Source: an uncultured Thermoguttaceae bacterium (GTDB lineage: Bacteria; Planctomycetota; Planctomycetia; Pirellulales; Thermoguttaceae). From it: DNA of 15,582 nt. The position numbers and the translations under genes were made by a program. The stretch spans positions 1 to 15,582 of the forward strand of contig CAKVCP010000046.1 in NCBI GenBank assembly GCA_934725735.1. Reading direction: 5' to 3'. The notes under the pieces were generated by a model, which was not told the origin of the DNA, did no database searches, and saw only the letters and a program-made list of their open reading frames with translations. Below are positions 1-6,116 of this stretch, one piece after another (position 1 is the stretch's first letter; each line of letters opens with the position of its first letter).

Positions 1-715
1 CATCGGCGGTTCTCAGGGGCGTGGCGACGCGACCGCTCGCGGCGGCGTCTACACCACCCGCGAATGTGCGAAGGCTTACGGAATCGACCTCAAGGGTAAG
101 ACCTGCGCGATCCAGGGCTTTGGTAACGCCGGTCAGTTCGCCGCGACTCTCTCCGAAGAGCTCCTCGGCATGAAAGTCGTCGCCGCGACGGATTCTAAGA
201 GCGGCGCCTACAATCCTAACGGTATCGACGCGAAAGAACTCGTCGAATACAAGATCAAGAACGGTTCCTTGGCTGGTTTCCCCGGCGCTCAGCCCATCAC
301 CAACGAAGAACTTCTTGCTCTCGACGTCACCGTCCTCTTCCCCGCAGCCCTCGAAAACACGATCACCGAAGAAAACGCCGGCAATATCAAGGCTCAAATC
401 GTTTGCGAACTCGCCAACGGTCCTACCACCCCTGAAGCCGACAAGATTCTTGACGCTAACGGCGTTCATGTCATTCCCGACTACCTCGCCAATGCCGGCG
501 GCGTCACCGTTTCTTACTTCGAACAGTGCCAGAACGCCCAGAACTACTACTGGGAACTCGACGAAGTTCAGAAGCGTCTTGACCAGAAGATGACGAACGC
601 GTTCAAAGCCGTTTATGAAATGAGCGTTGAGAAGAAGACCAGCCTTCGTGAAGCCGCTTATCTCGTCGCCATTAAGCGCGTTGCCGACGCTATGAAAGTT
701 CGCGGTTGGTGCTAA
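1..715 (+). CDS. gdhA: Glutamate dehydrogenase, C-terminal half (5' truncated by window edge)
   Basis: The frame is open from base 2 with no start in the window; about 237 C-terminal residues of a family usually 415-450 long are present. The enzyme interconverts glutamate and 2-oxoglutarate plus ammonium with NAD(P)H in the cytosol. The nucleotide-binding fold is visible: QGFGNAG (around bases 116-136) is the glycine-rich Rossmann turn, followed by the strand ending AATDS. Other family blocks are FPAALENTITEENA, ELANGPTTPEADK, and VIPDYLANAGGVTVSYFE near the hinge. The end MKVRGW is like the RocG/GudB type of hexameric enzyme as I recall it. The start ATG-like codon at 170 is internal, not the real start. 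A terminator follows 30 bp after the stop, so this is the last gene of its transcript. Coenzyme preference cannot be settled from this fragment. Confidence 0.95.
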   Translation, partial: IGGSQGRGDATARGGVYTTRECAKAYGIDLKGKTCAIQGFGNAGQFAATLSEELLGMKVVAATDSKSGAYNPNGIDAKELVEYKIKNGSLAGFPGAQPITNEELLALDVTVLFPAALENTITEENAGNIKAQIVCELANGPTTPEADKILDANGVHVIPDYLANAGGVTVSYFEQCQNAQNYYWELDEVQKRLDQKMTNAFKAVYEMSVEKKTSLREAAYLVAIKRVADAMKVRGWC

Positions 716-744
716 TTATTCGTAAAATTCGGTAGAGTCTACAG

Positions 745-776
745 CGACGCAAATTCCAGGATTTGCGTCGTTTTTT
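745..776 (+). terminator. Rho-independent terminator of the glutamate dehydrogenase gene
   Basis: A perfect 10-bp stem, CGACGCAAAT (745-754) with ATTTGCGTCG (761-770), has a 6-nt loop TCCAGG and is followed by TTTTTT (771-776). Confidence 0.93.
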
Positions 777-793
777 ATTAGATAAAACGCTCG

Positions 794-821
794 TTGTCGA
801 CTAATCGTTTTTGATTATAAT
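794..821 (+). promoter_or_regulatory. Sigma-70-type promoter for the SDR gene
   Basis: TTGTCG (794-799) and a consensus TATAAT (816-821) are separated by 16 bp. It lies between the upstream terminator and the ATG at 886, giving a predicted leader of roughly 60 nt. The position makes it the natural start of the SDR transcript. Confidence 0.6.
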
Positions 822-885
822 CGAGTTAACGACGTTTTACTGGTCGCGTCGCTAAGCGAACACAAAAAATATAACGAAGAAGACA

Positions 886-1689
886 ATGAGTTATTGGCAA
901 GATAAAGTCGTTTTAGTTACAGGCGGTTCAAACGGACTTGGACGCGTTATCGCCGAAACCTTCGCCGCTTCTGGCGCAAAACTCGCCATCGTCGGGTTAG
1001 AGGCCGCTGACGTTGAAAAAACCGCTCAGGAAATAAAAGACCTGAAATGCGAAGTCCTTCCCCTCGTCGCCGACGTTACCAACGCCATTGACGCGCAAAG
1101 AATCGTCGACGAAACTGTGAATCACTTCGGGGGGCTCGACGTTCTTGTCAACGCCGCGGGTCGAACTCATCGGGGATATCTTATGAAAACCCCTTTAAAA
1201 GAGTTCCAAGATTTGTGGAATCTCAACGTCATGGGAACGATCGCCTGCACGCAGGCCGCTTACACTCACTTAGTAGAACGCAAAGGTCATGTTGTCAATA
1301 TTGGCTCTCTCGCCGCAAAAAGCGCGGCGCGATGGGTTGGCGCTTATCCCGTAACGAAACATGCGGTTGCCGCGTTTTCGCAACAATTGCGTTTAGAAGC
1401 CAAGCCTGACGGCGTTCACGTGTTGCTCGTGTGTCCTGGCCCCGTCAAGCGCGACAACCCCCGACTCTATCCCCTTAAAAACGCCGACGGTATTCCAGAT
1501 TCGGCGCTTATGCCGGGGGGCGGAGTCAAGGTTGGTAAGATTGATCCCAAGTGTCTTGCCCAAAAAATTCTCAAAAAGTGTGAAAAGAGGGAACCAGAGC
1601 TGGTTATCCCGCGTAAGGCTCGGCTTCTTTTTACCATCGCCCAAATCTGTCCCAAGCTTGGAGACTGGATCGTTCTAAAATCCACCTGA
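886..1689 (+). CDS. SDR-family NAD(P)-dependent oxidoreductase
   Basis: A 267-residue classical short-chain dehydrogenase, the usual length for the family. Visible motifs: the coenzyme-binding TGGSNGLG at residues 12-19, the adenine-ring Asp in ADV (D63), NAAG at 89-92, and a catalytic tetrad N114, S141, Y154 and K158 (YPVTK). PGPV follows at 184-187. It should oxidise an alcohol or reduce a carbonyl using a nicotinamide coenzyme in the cytosol. The substrate cannot be read from the sequence: the C-terminal substrate loop has no signature I recognise. The C-terminus (residues ~230-267) is basic and hydrophobic, somewhat like DHRS7-type members that associate with membranes, but this is only a resemblance. 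The Shine-Dalgarno is weak (GAAGAAG). It is a single-gene unit that converges on the next gene with only 10 bp between stop codons. Confidence 0.93.
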   Translation: MSYWQDKVVLVTGGSNGLGRVIAETFAASGAKLAIVGLEAADVEKTAQEIKDLKCEVLPLVADVTNAIDAQRIVDETVNHFGGLDVLVNAAGRTHRGYLMKTPLKEFQDLWNLNVMGTIACTQAAYTHLVERKGHVVNIGSLAAKSAARWVGAYPVTKHAVAAFSQQLRLEAKPDGVHVLLVCPGPVKRDNPRLYPLKNADGIPDSALMPGGGVKVGKIDPKCLAQKILKKCEKREPELVIPRKARLLFTIAQICPKLGDWIVLKST

Positions 1690-1699
1690 TTCGACGCCG

Positions 1700-2653
1700 C
1701 TACTCGGCGGAGGCGCGTTTGTGAACGACGTCCGCCAACCACCTGGCAAAAAGAATACTCCTCGGGCCCGGACAACTCGCATAGTCGTCCCATATCGGAT
1801 AGACTTGACCCAACCGAACCGCGTCGACTCCATTCTTTAAAGAATCCCAGTCGGCGCGCGTTTCTTTTTCTTTGAGTCCATCTTCGGCGGCGCTCTTCTC
1901 CGGCGGTTGCATGTCGATAATGACCTCGGGGTTTAATTCAATCACCCCTTCAGCCGTAATAATAGGCGCCATTCCTCCTAAATCTTGAGCGACGTTCACT
2001 CCGCCTGCAATCTCTAATAACTCGTTAAAGTAGGGATTGTCCCCCCCTACATATATTTCTCCGAGCCCTTCCTTATGGAGTTCGCGAAAAATAGAGATCA
2101 GCGTTCTTCTCTTCTTCAAATTCGCCGTTTCTTTTCGAATAGACTCCAGTTCTTCCACCATATGATTTCGTTGCGTCTGGGCGCGTTCTAATATGCCTTC
2201 TGACTGCTCAAATTCGCTCGCTTTTTTCCCGAGAATAACAAAGGAGTCTAAAACCCCTTCCAATGACGAATGGTCGACGCAGAGATAGGGAATTCCCAAC
2301 TCGCTCAAACTCTTCGCCAAAGTCTCGTTCTCCGCTAAGAGAACGACATAATCGGGGTTCAGATCGATTATTCTCTCCGTATCGTAATCATAGAGACTGC
2401 CTACTCGCGGCAAACCTTCAATTTCTGGAGGATAATGGCAGTAATTGGAAACGCCGACAATCCGTTCCGTTAGCCCAAGCGCGCAAAGTATTTCCGTGAC
2501 GCTAGGGGCCGTCGAAACGATCCTTAATTCATCATGCTCGCTATTGAATGAACGATTCTTGTCTCCACCGCTTCTTTCCCAAAGGAGGTAGCCGAGGAGA
2601 AAACAAAGCGGAAGGACAATAGCCCAACTTAAAAAAAGCTTTAACCGAGACAA
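1700..2653 (-). CDS. Membrane-anchored periplasmic binding protein, BtuF/FepB-like (cobalamin or iron-siderophore type)
   Basis: The predicted protein has 317 residues starting at TTG 2653. A hydrophobic segment at residues ~6-25 (LFLSWAIVLPLCFLLGYLLW) looks like an uncleaved signal anchor; there is no convincing lipobox. The rest resembles the helical-backbone metal receptor fold (Peripla_BP_2): RIVSTAPSVTEILCALG at 44-60, NYCHYPPE at 70-77, then LPRVGS and a region rich in long helices. Such proteins bind cobalamin, haem or ferric siderophore and hand it to an ABC permease. No permease or ATPase is next to it, so it acts alone or with a distant partner. The frame extends upstream to 2773, but that stretch translates the tRNA gene and its terminator. 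I chose TTG 2653 because GGAGGG lies 8 nt before it. The ligand is unknown. Confidence 0.85.
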   Translation of the reverse strand: MSRLKLFLSWAIVLPLCFLLGYLLWERSGGDKNRSFNSEHDELRIVSTAPSVTEILCALGLTERIVGVSNYCHYPPEIEGLPRVGSLYDYDTERIIDLNPDYVVLLAENETLAKSLSELGIPYLCVDHSSLEGVLDSFVILGKKASEFEQSEGILERAQTQRNHMVEELESIRKETANLKKRRTLISIFRELHKEGLGEIYVGGDNPYFNELLEIAGGVNVAQDLGGMAPIITAEGVIELNPEVIIDMQPPEKSAAEDGLKEKETRADWDSLKNGVDAVRLGQVYPIWDDYASCPGPRSILFARWLADVVHKRASAE

Positions 2654-2661
2654 CTCCAGTT

Positions 2662-2667
2662 CCCTCC
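2662..2667 (-). promoter_or_regulatory. Shine-Dalgarno GGAGGG fixing the TTG start at 2653
   Basis: On the minus strand GGAGGG is followed by 8 nt (AACTGGAG) and then TTG. No ATG exists in frame before the transmembrane segment, so this site decides the start. Confidence 0.7.
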
Positions 2668-2682
2668 AGAAAGAAAGGGTCA

Positions 2683-2712
2683 AGAAAAAAAGAAACCCTC
2701 GCAAAGGAGGGT
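2683..2712 (-). terminator. Terminator of the tandem tRNA-Asn transcript
   Basis: Reading the minus strand, ACCCTC (2712-2707), loop CTTTGC, GAGGGT (2700-2695), then TTTCTTTTTTTCT. The stem is 6 bp with a good T tract, starting 3 nt after the tRNA 3' end. The start codon of the binding-protein gene is only about 30 nt further on. Confidence 0.8.
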
Positions 2713-2715
2713 AAG

Positions 2716-2788
2716 CGCCCCAACAAGGACTCGAACCTTGGACCCAGCGGTTAACAGCCGCTTGCTCTACCAACTGAGCTATCAGGGC
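2716..2788 (-). tRNA. tRNA-Asn (anticodon GTT), distal copy
   Basis: 73 nt, cloverleaf readable on the minus strand: acceptor GCCCTGA pairs with TTGGGGC, D arm GCTC/GAGC, anticodon stem AGCGG/CCGCT around loop CTGTTAA (anticodon GTT), and T loop TTCGAGT in GGTTCGAGTCC. The discriminator base is G, as expected for asparagine tRNAs. CCA is not encoded. The sequence is identical to the next copy upstream. Confidence 0.97.
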
Positions 2789-2801
2789 AAAATGCTAAAA
2801 G

Positions 2802-2874
2802 CGCCCCAACAAGGACTCGAACCTTGGACCCAGCGGTTAACAGCCGCTTGCTCTACCAACTGAGCTATCAGGGC
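2802..2874 (-). tRNA. tRNA-Asn (anticodon GTT), proximal copy
   Basis: Same 73-nt sequence as the distal copy, with the same cloverleaf, GTT anticodon and discriminator G. It is first in the minus-strand transcript, with 13 nt (2789-2801) separating the two. A TATAGT hexamer about 36 nt upstream could be a -10 box, but I see no good -35 with it. Confidence 0.97.
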
Positions 2875-2877
2875 TTC

Positions 2878-2896
2878 GCGAGAATAAAATTCTCGC
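2878..2896 (-). other. Perfect inverted repeat just 5' of the tRNA-Asn pair
   Basis: GCGAGAAT (2878-2885), AAA, ATTCTCGC (2889-2896) form an 8-bp stem with a 3-nt loop. It begins 3 bp before the mature 5' end of the first tRNA, so it probably folds in the precursor leader that RNase P removes. An operator is the alternative. Confidence 0.6.
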
Positions 2897-2965
2897 AACG
2901 CCTTAAATTTACTATAAAAGGGTAAACTCGCAAGAGGATTTTTTAGATTTTTCTCGATTTCTCAT

Positions 2966-3901
2966 TCAATGAGTTAAGACCCAGTCGGGCGCAAATTTCT
3001 TTCCGTAGGTCTTCCAGCGATTATGTAACCACCAGTATTGATCCGGGGCAAGTCTAACTTGTTCTTCAAGCTTTGACACATGCCACTGCGTTATTTGTTG
3101 AACAGTCTTTATCTCCGGAGGGAGCGCGCGAGGATCAAGCGCCTCCACCATGCGCATCGTAAAATTCAACGGCTTATTATCTCTTCGCGTCGCATAGCAC
3201 ACGAAAATAGGGGCGTCATACTGTAAGCTCATCAGAGCCATCGCCTTATACGCCGACGCAGGCCTGCCGAAAAACTTCACCCAGGCGCCTTTCTTTCCCG
3301 CCGATTGATCGGCCAGAAAAGCCATGATTCCCCTTTTCTCCATTACGGAAACAACGTCCTCGTACCCCGTGTTCTTGTCGATAATGAATTGCCCCGTTCT
3401 CCCGCGAAAATCGCTAACAAAACGATCCAGATAGGGATTATCAAGTTTACGCGCGACAGAAAAGGTCGGATAGCCCAATAAACCGAGCAAGAACCCCCCG
3501 ATCTCAAAATTTCCAAAATGTCCGGTAATCAGAATTATGGGCCGATCTTCCTGAAGGGCTTTAAAAAAGGAACGCCCATTCTCAATAGTCACATGCCGAA
3601 ACCAATTAATCCCATGAAGTTCTCGAGGGGCGTGCGCCACCTCCGCGACCATAAGAAATAGGTGCGCCCACATTTTTCTAGCGAGCTCGCGTCGTTCACG
3701 CTTTGTTTTCTCGGGGAAAGCGTGTCGCAAATTTTCGTCCACTAAACGTTTCCGAACGCGTAGAACGTCGTTAAATAGAATCGCCATATACTCAGACGCC
3801 TGCTGACACGCGTCGAGCGAAAAGCATTGAACAACGCAAACGACGACTCGAACGATAAGATAAACAGCGTAATCGCCTATTTTATGTAAAAGCCCACGCA
3901 T
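2966..3901 (-). CDS. LpxL/HtrB-family lipid A (lysophospholipid-type) acyltransferase
   Basis: 311 residues from ATG 3901, close to E. coli LpxL (306). The family transfers an acyl chain from acyl-ACP to Kdo2-lipid A or a related lipid at the inner membrane. The catalytic motif HFGNFE is at residues 128-133, fitting H-X4-D/E with H128 and E133. An N-terminal hydrophobic helix (YAVYLIVRVVVCVVQCF, ~11-27) supplies the membrane anchor. The C-terminus has the usual QYWWLHNRWK block. The frame also has a TTG at 3979, but that lies inside the predicted promoter spacer and has no Shine-Dalgarno; ATG 3901 has GAGG at 3907-3910, 5 nt upstream. Other lipid A genes are not in the window, so the exact acceptor lipid is unknown. 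Its promoter is just after the RRM-gene terminator. Confidence 0.92.
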   Translation of the reverse strand: MRGLLHKIGDYAVYLIVRVVVCVVQCFSLDACQQASEYMAILFNDVLRVRKRLVDENLRHAFPEKTKRERRELARKMWAHLFLMVAEVAHAPRELHGINWFRHVTIENGRSFFKALQEDRPIILITGHFGNFEIGGFLLGLLGYPTFSVARKLDNPYLDRFVSDFRGRTGQFIIDKNTGYEDVVSVMEKRGIMAFLADQSAGKKGAWVKFFGRPASAYKAMALMSLQYDAPIFVCYATRRDNKPLNFTMRMVEALDPRALPPEIKTVQQITQWHVSKLEEQVRLAPDQYWWLHNRWKTYGKKFAPDWVLTH

Positions 3902-3969
3902 CGGAACCTCAATGGGTATAATCTCTTTTTCTTTCGCAAACGCTAAAAAACATATAAACAAGCCAACGT

Positions 3970-3998
3970 ATATTATCAAACAAAAGAAAAGACTGCAA
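3970..3998 (-). promoter_or_regulatory. Promoter of the LpxL-family gene
   Basis: Minus strand: TTGCAG (3998-3993), 17 bp, TAATAT (3975-3970). It sits directly downstream of the RRM-gene terminator and gives a leader of about 60 nt before ATG 3901. Confidence 0.65.
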
Positions 3999-4010
3999 GA
4001 GCCGACTTTA

Positions 4011-4053
4011 AACGAAACAAGCGCGCCTAACCGAGAGTTAAACGCGCTTGTTT
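4011..4053 (-). terminator. Terminator between the RRM gene and the acyltransferase gene
   Basis: An 11-bp stem, AAACAAGCGCG (4015-4025) with CGCGCTTGTTT (4043-4053), has an inner TAAC/GTTA pairing in the loop. On the minus strand the descending arm ends in TTT followed by CGTTT, so the T tract is interrupted but serviceable. On the plus strand it is followed by a T, so it could work in both directions. Confidence 0.65.
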
Positions 4054-4069
4054 TCCATCAGCGACTTAA

Positions 4070-4372
4070 TCAAGATTCAAATCTTCGCGGGCCCCTTTCG
4101 CCCCGAAACGACCGACGAGGGCCATGAGATTCGGTCGACCGCGCCTGATTAACGTGCAGAACGCGTCGATCGAGTTCCGTATTATCGAGTTCGTCGATCG
4201 CTTTTTCCGCTTCGGCGTCGTTAGGCATCGTGACGAAGCCAAATCCTTTGGAACGATTCGTTTCCCTATCAACAATGATTTTGGCGTCCGAAACGACTCC
4301 AAACGTTTCAAAAGTCTTACGCAACGTCTCATCCGACGTGCTGTAAGCCAGGTTTCCGACATAAATTTTCAT
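4070..4372 (-). CDS. Small single-RRM RNA-binding protein
   Basis: A 100-residue protein made of one RNA recognition motif (~residues 1-78) and a short basic tail. RNP2 is KIYVGNL (2-8) and RNP1 is KGFGFVTM (42-49); their aromatic residues stack on single-stranded RNA. The tail is rich in Arg, Gly and Ser (two GPRR repeats), as in cyanobacterial Rbp proteins and similar bacterial RRM proteins. It probably acts as an RNA chaperone or post-transcriptional regulator; its targets are unknown. ATG 4372 opens directly with RNP2, so the start is secure although the Shine-Dalgarno is weak (GAAG). It lies downstream of tmRNA on the same strand but has a 250-bp gap with a leader hairpin, so co-transcription is uncertain. 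Confidence 0.95.
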   Translation of the reverse strand: MKIYVGNLAYSTSDETLRKTFETFGVVSDAKIIVDRETNRSKGFGFVTMPNDAEAEKAIDELDNTELDRRVLHVNQARSTESHGPRRSFRGERGPRRFES

Positions 4373-4405
4373 AGGCGTCTTCTTTCTTCACCCCTAGCGC
4401 AAAGC

Positions 4406-4427
4406 CGCCTCGTTAAAAATCGAGGCG
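4406..4427 (-). promoter_or_regulatory. Leader hairpin upstream of the RRM gene
   Basis: A perfect 7-bp stem CGCCTCG/CGAGGCG with an 8-nt A/T loop lies about 34 nt upstream of ATG 4372. No T tract follows on the minus strand, so it is not a typical terminator. It could be a stability or thermosensor-like element in the 5' leader. The rest of 4428-4624 shows nothing else I can name; no convincing promoter was found. Confidence 0.4.
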
Positions 4428-4624
4428 CATTTGAACCGATGAAATCAACATATAAAGGGATCCGACTTACAAAAAGTTCAGACCCGCTCAAAGAACAAAA
4501 AGCTCAAAAGAAAAGCAGCATAGCTAAAGAGCGAAGAAAAGGACAAAAAATGCCCAAAAACGCTAACTCAACAAAGCGCAATCCCTTAGAGTTACGAAGA
4601 TTAAAACAAAATAAAGGGAAAAAG

Positions 4625-4984
4625 TGGAGGCGGCGGGAATTGAACCCGCGTCCCGCGACGTCTCTACGAGAACGTCTACGCGTGTAGTCGATTCTTTAGA
4701 GTTTAATCCCTTTGAACCCTTATCGACGACGGTTTCTCAAGGACGATTCGAAAGCTTTATTTAATTCGCCGCGTGTTCGACGCGACGGCAAACGATCCGA
4801 ATTTAGCGACCAAATATTTCATCTCTTCGGCTAAGAATCATATTCGGGGTTGCCTATTCTCAAGCAGCCAAAGCCATTTTGTTATTGGCAATTGAAATTT
4901 TTAATCGGCTTTTAACGAGGCCCACCGATCAACCTCGACGCGCAATTCACGCTTCGCCCGCCCGGTCGAACCCAGTTCGCCCCC
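4625..4984 (-). ncRNA. ssrA: tmRNA (transfer-messenger RNA), ribosome rescue
   Basis: A 360-nt one-piece tmRNA. The 5' end GGGGGCGAACTGGGTTCGAC is the typical tRNA-like start with the D-loop-like element. The 3' end has T stem-loop GCGGG-TTCAATT-CCCGC and acceptor CGCCTCC plus discriminator A. Pairing 5' GGGGGCG with the acceptor puts a G-U wobble at the third pair, the alanyl-tRNA synthetase identity element (G3-U70). CCA is not encoded. The internal frame GCC AAT AAC AAA ATG GCT TTG GCT GCT TGA encodes the tag ANNKMALAA, ending in ALAA as expected for ClpXP/ClpAP substrates. tmRNA enters stalled ribosomes with SmpB, adds the tag and releases the ribosome. Its own promoter is upstream; smpB is not in the window. 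Confidence 0.97.
4860..4889 (-). other. ssrA: tmRNA tag-peptide reading frame (ANNKMALAA, stop TGA)
   Basis: Ten codons within tmRNA, with GCC at 4889-4887 as resume codon and TGA at 4862-4860 as stop. The tag is nine residues, one shorter than the ANDENYALAA of E. coli. The resume position is inferred from the Ala-Asn start and not proven. Confidence 0.9.
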
Positions 4985-5005
4985 GGTCACGCTACAACGC
5001 TTCTT

Positions 5006-5033
5006 ATTCTACCATTTACCCGAAAGCATGCAA
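5006..5033 (-). promoter_or_regulatory. tmRNA promoter
   Basis: Minus strand: TTGCAT (5033-5028), 16 bp, TAGAAT (5011-5006). The -10 box ends 21 bp before the mature tmRNA 5' end, leaving a short precursor leader. Confidence 0.7.
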
Positions 5034-5068
5034 GCCCCCGACGATTTTCTTCGCGAAAATTACGCGTC

Positions 5069-5097
5069 TTGCTAACTCCTTGTATTTCCTATATCAT
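5069..5097 (+). promoter_or_regulatory. Promoter of the DIP1984-family gene
   Basis: TTGCTA (5069-5074), 17 bp, TATCAT (5092-5097), about 47 bp before ATG 5144. It is arranged back to back with the tmRNA promoter, with 35 bp between the two -35 boxes. Confidence 0.55.
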
Positions 5098-5143
5098 TGT
5101 TTAAACCGCTTTACGCGAGCATTAGACAACGGAGAAGCTATCG

Positions 5144-5599
5144 ATGAAATTATCAGTCGCCTTGCAGGAAAGAGCCGATATCAATCGAAAAATCGAAGAA
5201 TTAAAGAAACGTCTCAAAAGCAACGTTCTTATACAAGAAGGCGAATCCCCCGAAGAAGAACCTAATTCTTTAAAATGCGAATTAGATTCTACGATCGCGA
5301 GACTAGGCGTTCTTATCGCCAAAATCAACCTCACCAATAGCCGAACCGTCGTCGACGGTAAGACTCTCACGGAACTTATCGCGCAAAAAGACGCCCTGCA
5401 ACTTTCGATTTACGCCTACAAAGAAATCATCGACGTCGCAAATCAAAAGACCTATCGCTCTCGAAACACTGAAATAAAAATTAAAACGGCGATTTCGGTC
5501 GTCGATTGGCAAAAACGCATCGACGCCTTGTCTAAGGAGCTCCGTCTTCTTGACATTAAGATACAAGAAACAAACTGGAAAATCGATTTGATCGAATAA
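5144..5599 (+). CDS. DIP1984-family coiled-coil protein (septicolysin-like annotation)
   Basis: A 151-residue helical protein. Diagnostic stretches are the opening MKLSVALQERADINRKIEEL, VLIQEGESPEE near residue 30, INLTNSRTVVDGKTLTELIAQKDAL around 61-85 and the end IQETNWKIDL. These match the DIP1984 family, sometimes labelled septicolysin, whose function is not established to my knowledge. Heptad-like patterns at ~8-25 and ~120-145 suggest antiparallel coiled coils. No signal peptide or membrane segment is present, so it is probably cytosolic. GGAG (5131-5134), 9 nt before ATG, supports the start. It forms a single-gene unit divergent from tmRNA. I would not infer a toxin from the old family name. 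Confidence 0.85.
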   Translation: MKLSVALQERADINRKIEELKKRLKSNVLIQEGESPEEEPNSLKCELDSTIARLGVLIAKINLTNSRTVVDGKTLTELIAQKDALQLSIYAYKEIIDVANQKTYRSRNTEIKIKTAISVVDWQKRIDALSKELRLLDIKIQETNWKIDLIE

Positions 5600-6116
5600 A
5601 GTCGCTGGAGTAGTAGCCAACGGGGTGAATGTCGCGCGACGACTGCGTAAGTCGCACAAACTTTTATGGGAAGTTAAAAGCCGTAGAGCGAAGGCATGAG
5701 ACAAAGTCTCTTTCATTGTTACGCTCCGACAGTGCACAATCGCATCGTTTACGTTTATTGTTATTACCAGACATTAACCGTTTGGTTGGGTGGGATCGGG
5801 GATTTTTCCAGCCTTTAATTGGCGAAAGGTCGCTTTCTATTGCGATTGACGTCGTCTTTGTAGATCATTTGACGAAATTAAACGCCCTTTTAAATAAAAC
5901 GCCTAACGTCACGAAAAATCGCTACGTTAGGCGTTGGAATTTTCTCTCGGGAGCTCCTTTTCTCTATTCTCCCAAGCGCCTTCTTACTTCTTCGCCGACC
6001 GAAATGACTCGGAGTTCGTCTTCGTCAAGATCAAGGAGAAAACCCGACTTTTTAACGCTCCGAAAAGAGGCGCCTGGACGCTAGTTCTGGAAACCGCACT
6101 TCCTTATTGGGGGAGG
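5600..6116. other. 517-bp intergenic region, no supported gene
   Basis: It lies between convergent genes. At 5631-5710 it holds several short hairpins: palindrome GTCGCGCGAC (5631-5640), CGACT/AGTCG around loop GCGTA, and GAGAC-AAA-GTCTC (5698-5710). At 5898-5935 is the strong hairpin listed separately. Open frames here have poor starts and unnatural composition. A remnant reading frame on the minus strand near 5990-6070 includes LLDLDEDELRVISVGEEV but has no start codon. Confidence 0.6.
5898..5935 (-). terminator. Likely terminator for the secreted glycosidase-like gene
   Basis: A perfect 12-bp stem, AACGCCTAACGT (5898-5909) with ACGTTAGGCGTT (5924-5935), has a 14-nt loop that itself pairs CGA/TCG. 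On the minus strand it is followed by TTATTTAAAA after the terminal TT of the stem. It lies 180 bp beyond the stop at 6117, so the transcript would have a long 3' tail. Confidence 0.6.

Larger units (their letters stand above)
2715..2874 (-). repeat. Tandem direct duplication of a 74-bp tRNA-Asn unit
   Basis: Bases 2715-2788 and 2801-2874 are identical over 74 bp, offset by 86 bp. The identity ends almost exactly at the tRNA boundaries: the 5' flanks are different and the 3' flanks share only a base or two. Confidence 0.95.

Noticed and set aside
2654..2773. N-terminal extension of the binding protein to 2773
   Set aside because: These codons translate tRNA-Asn and its terminator; the Shine-Dalgarno before TTG 2653 marks the start.
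3902..3979. TTG start of the acyltransferase at 3979
   Set aside because: It lies within the promoter spacer and lacks a ribosome-binding site; ATG 3901 gives the family length.
4124..4687. Long plus-strand ORF over the RRM gene and tmRNA 3' end
   Set aside because: It overlaps the RRM gene antisense and runs into the tmRNA acceptor end; its Lys/Arg-rich translation reflects base composition.
5624..5698. Short GTG-started basic peptide frame (about 24 residues) in the same spacer
   Set aside because: Too short, with the nearest GGAG 13 nt away; no independent support.
5990..6080. Minus-strand frame with gene-like acidic stretch (LDLDEDELRVIS)
   Set aside because: No start codon and stops on both sides within ~45 codons; at most a decayed remnant.
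5629..6084. Plus-strand ORF of 151 codons after the DIP1984 gene
   Set aside because: It crosses the 12-bp terminator hairpin, has many Ser/Arg runs and no recognisable domain.
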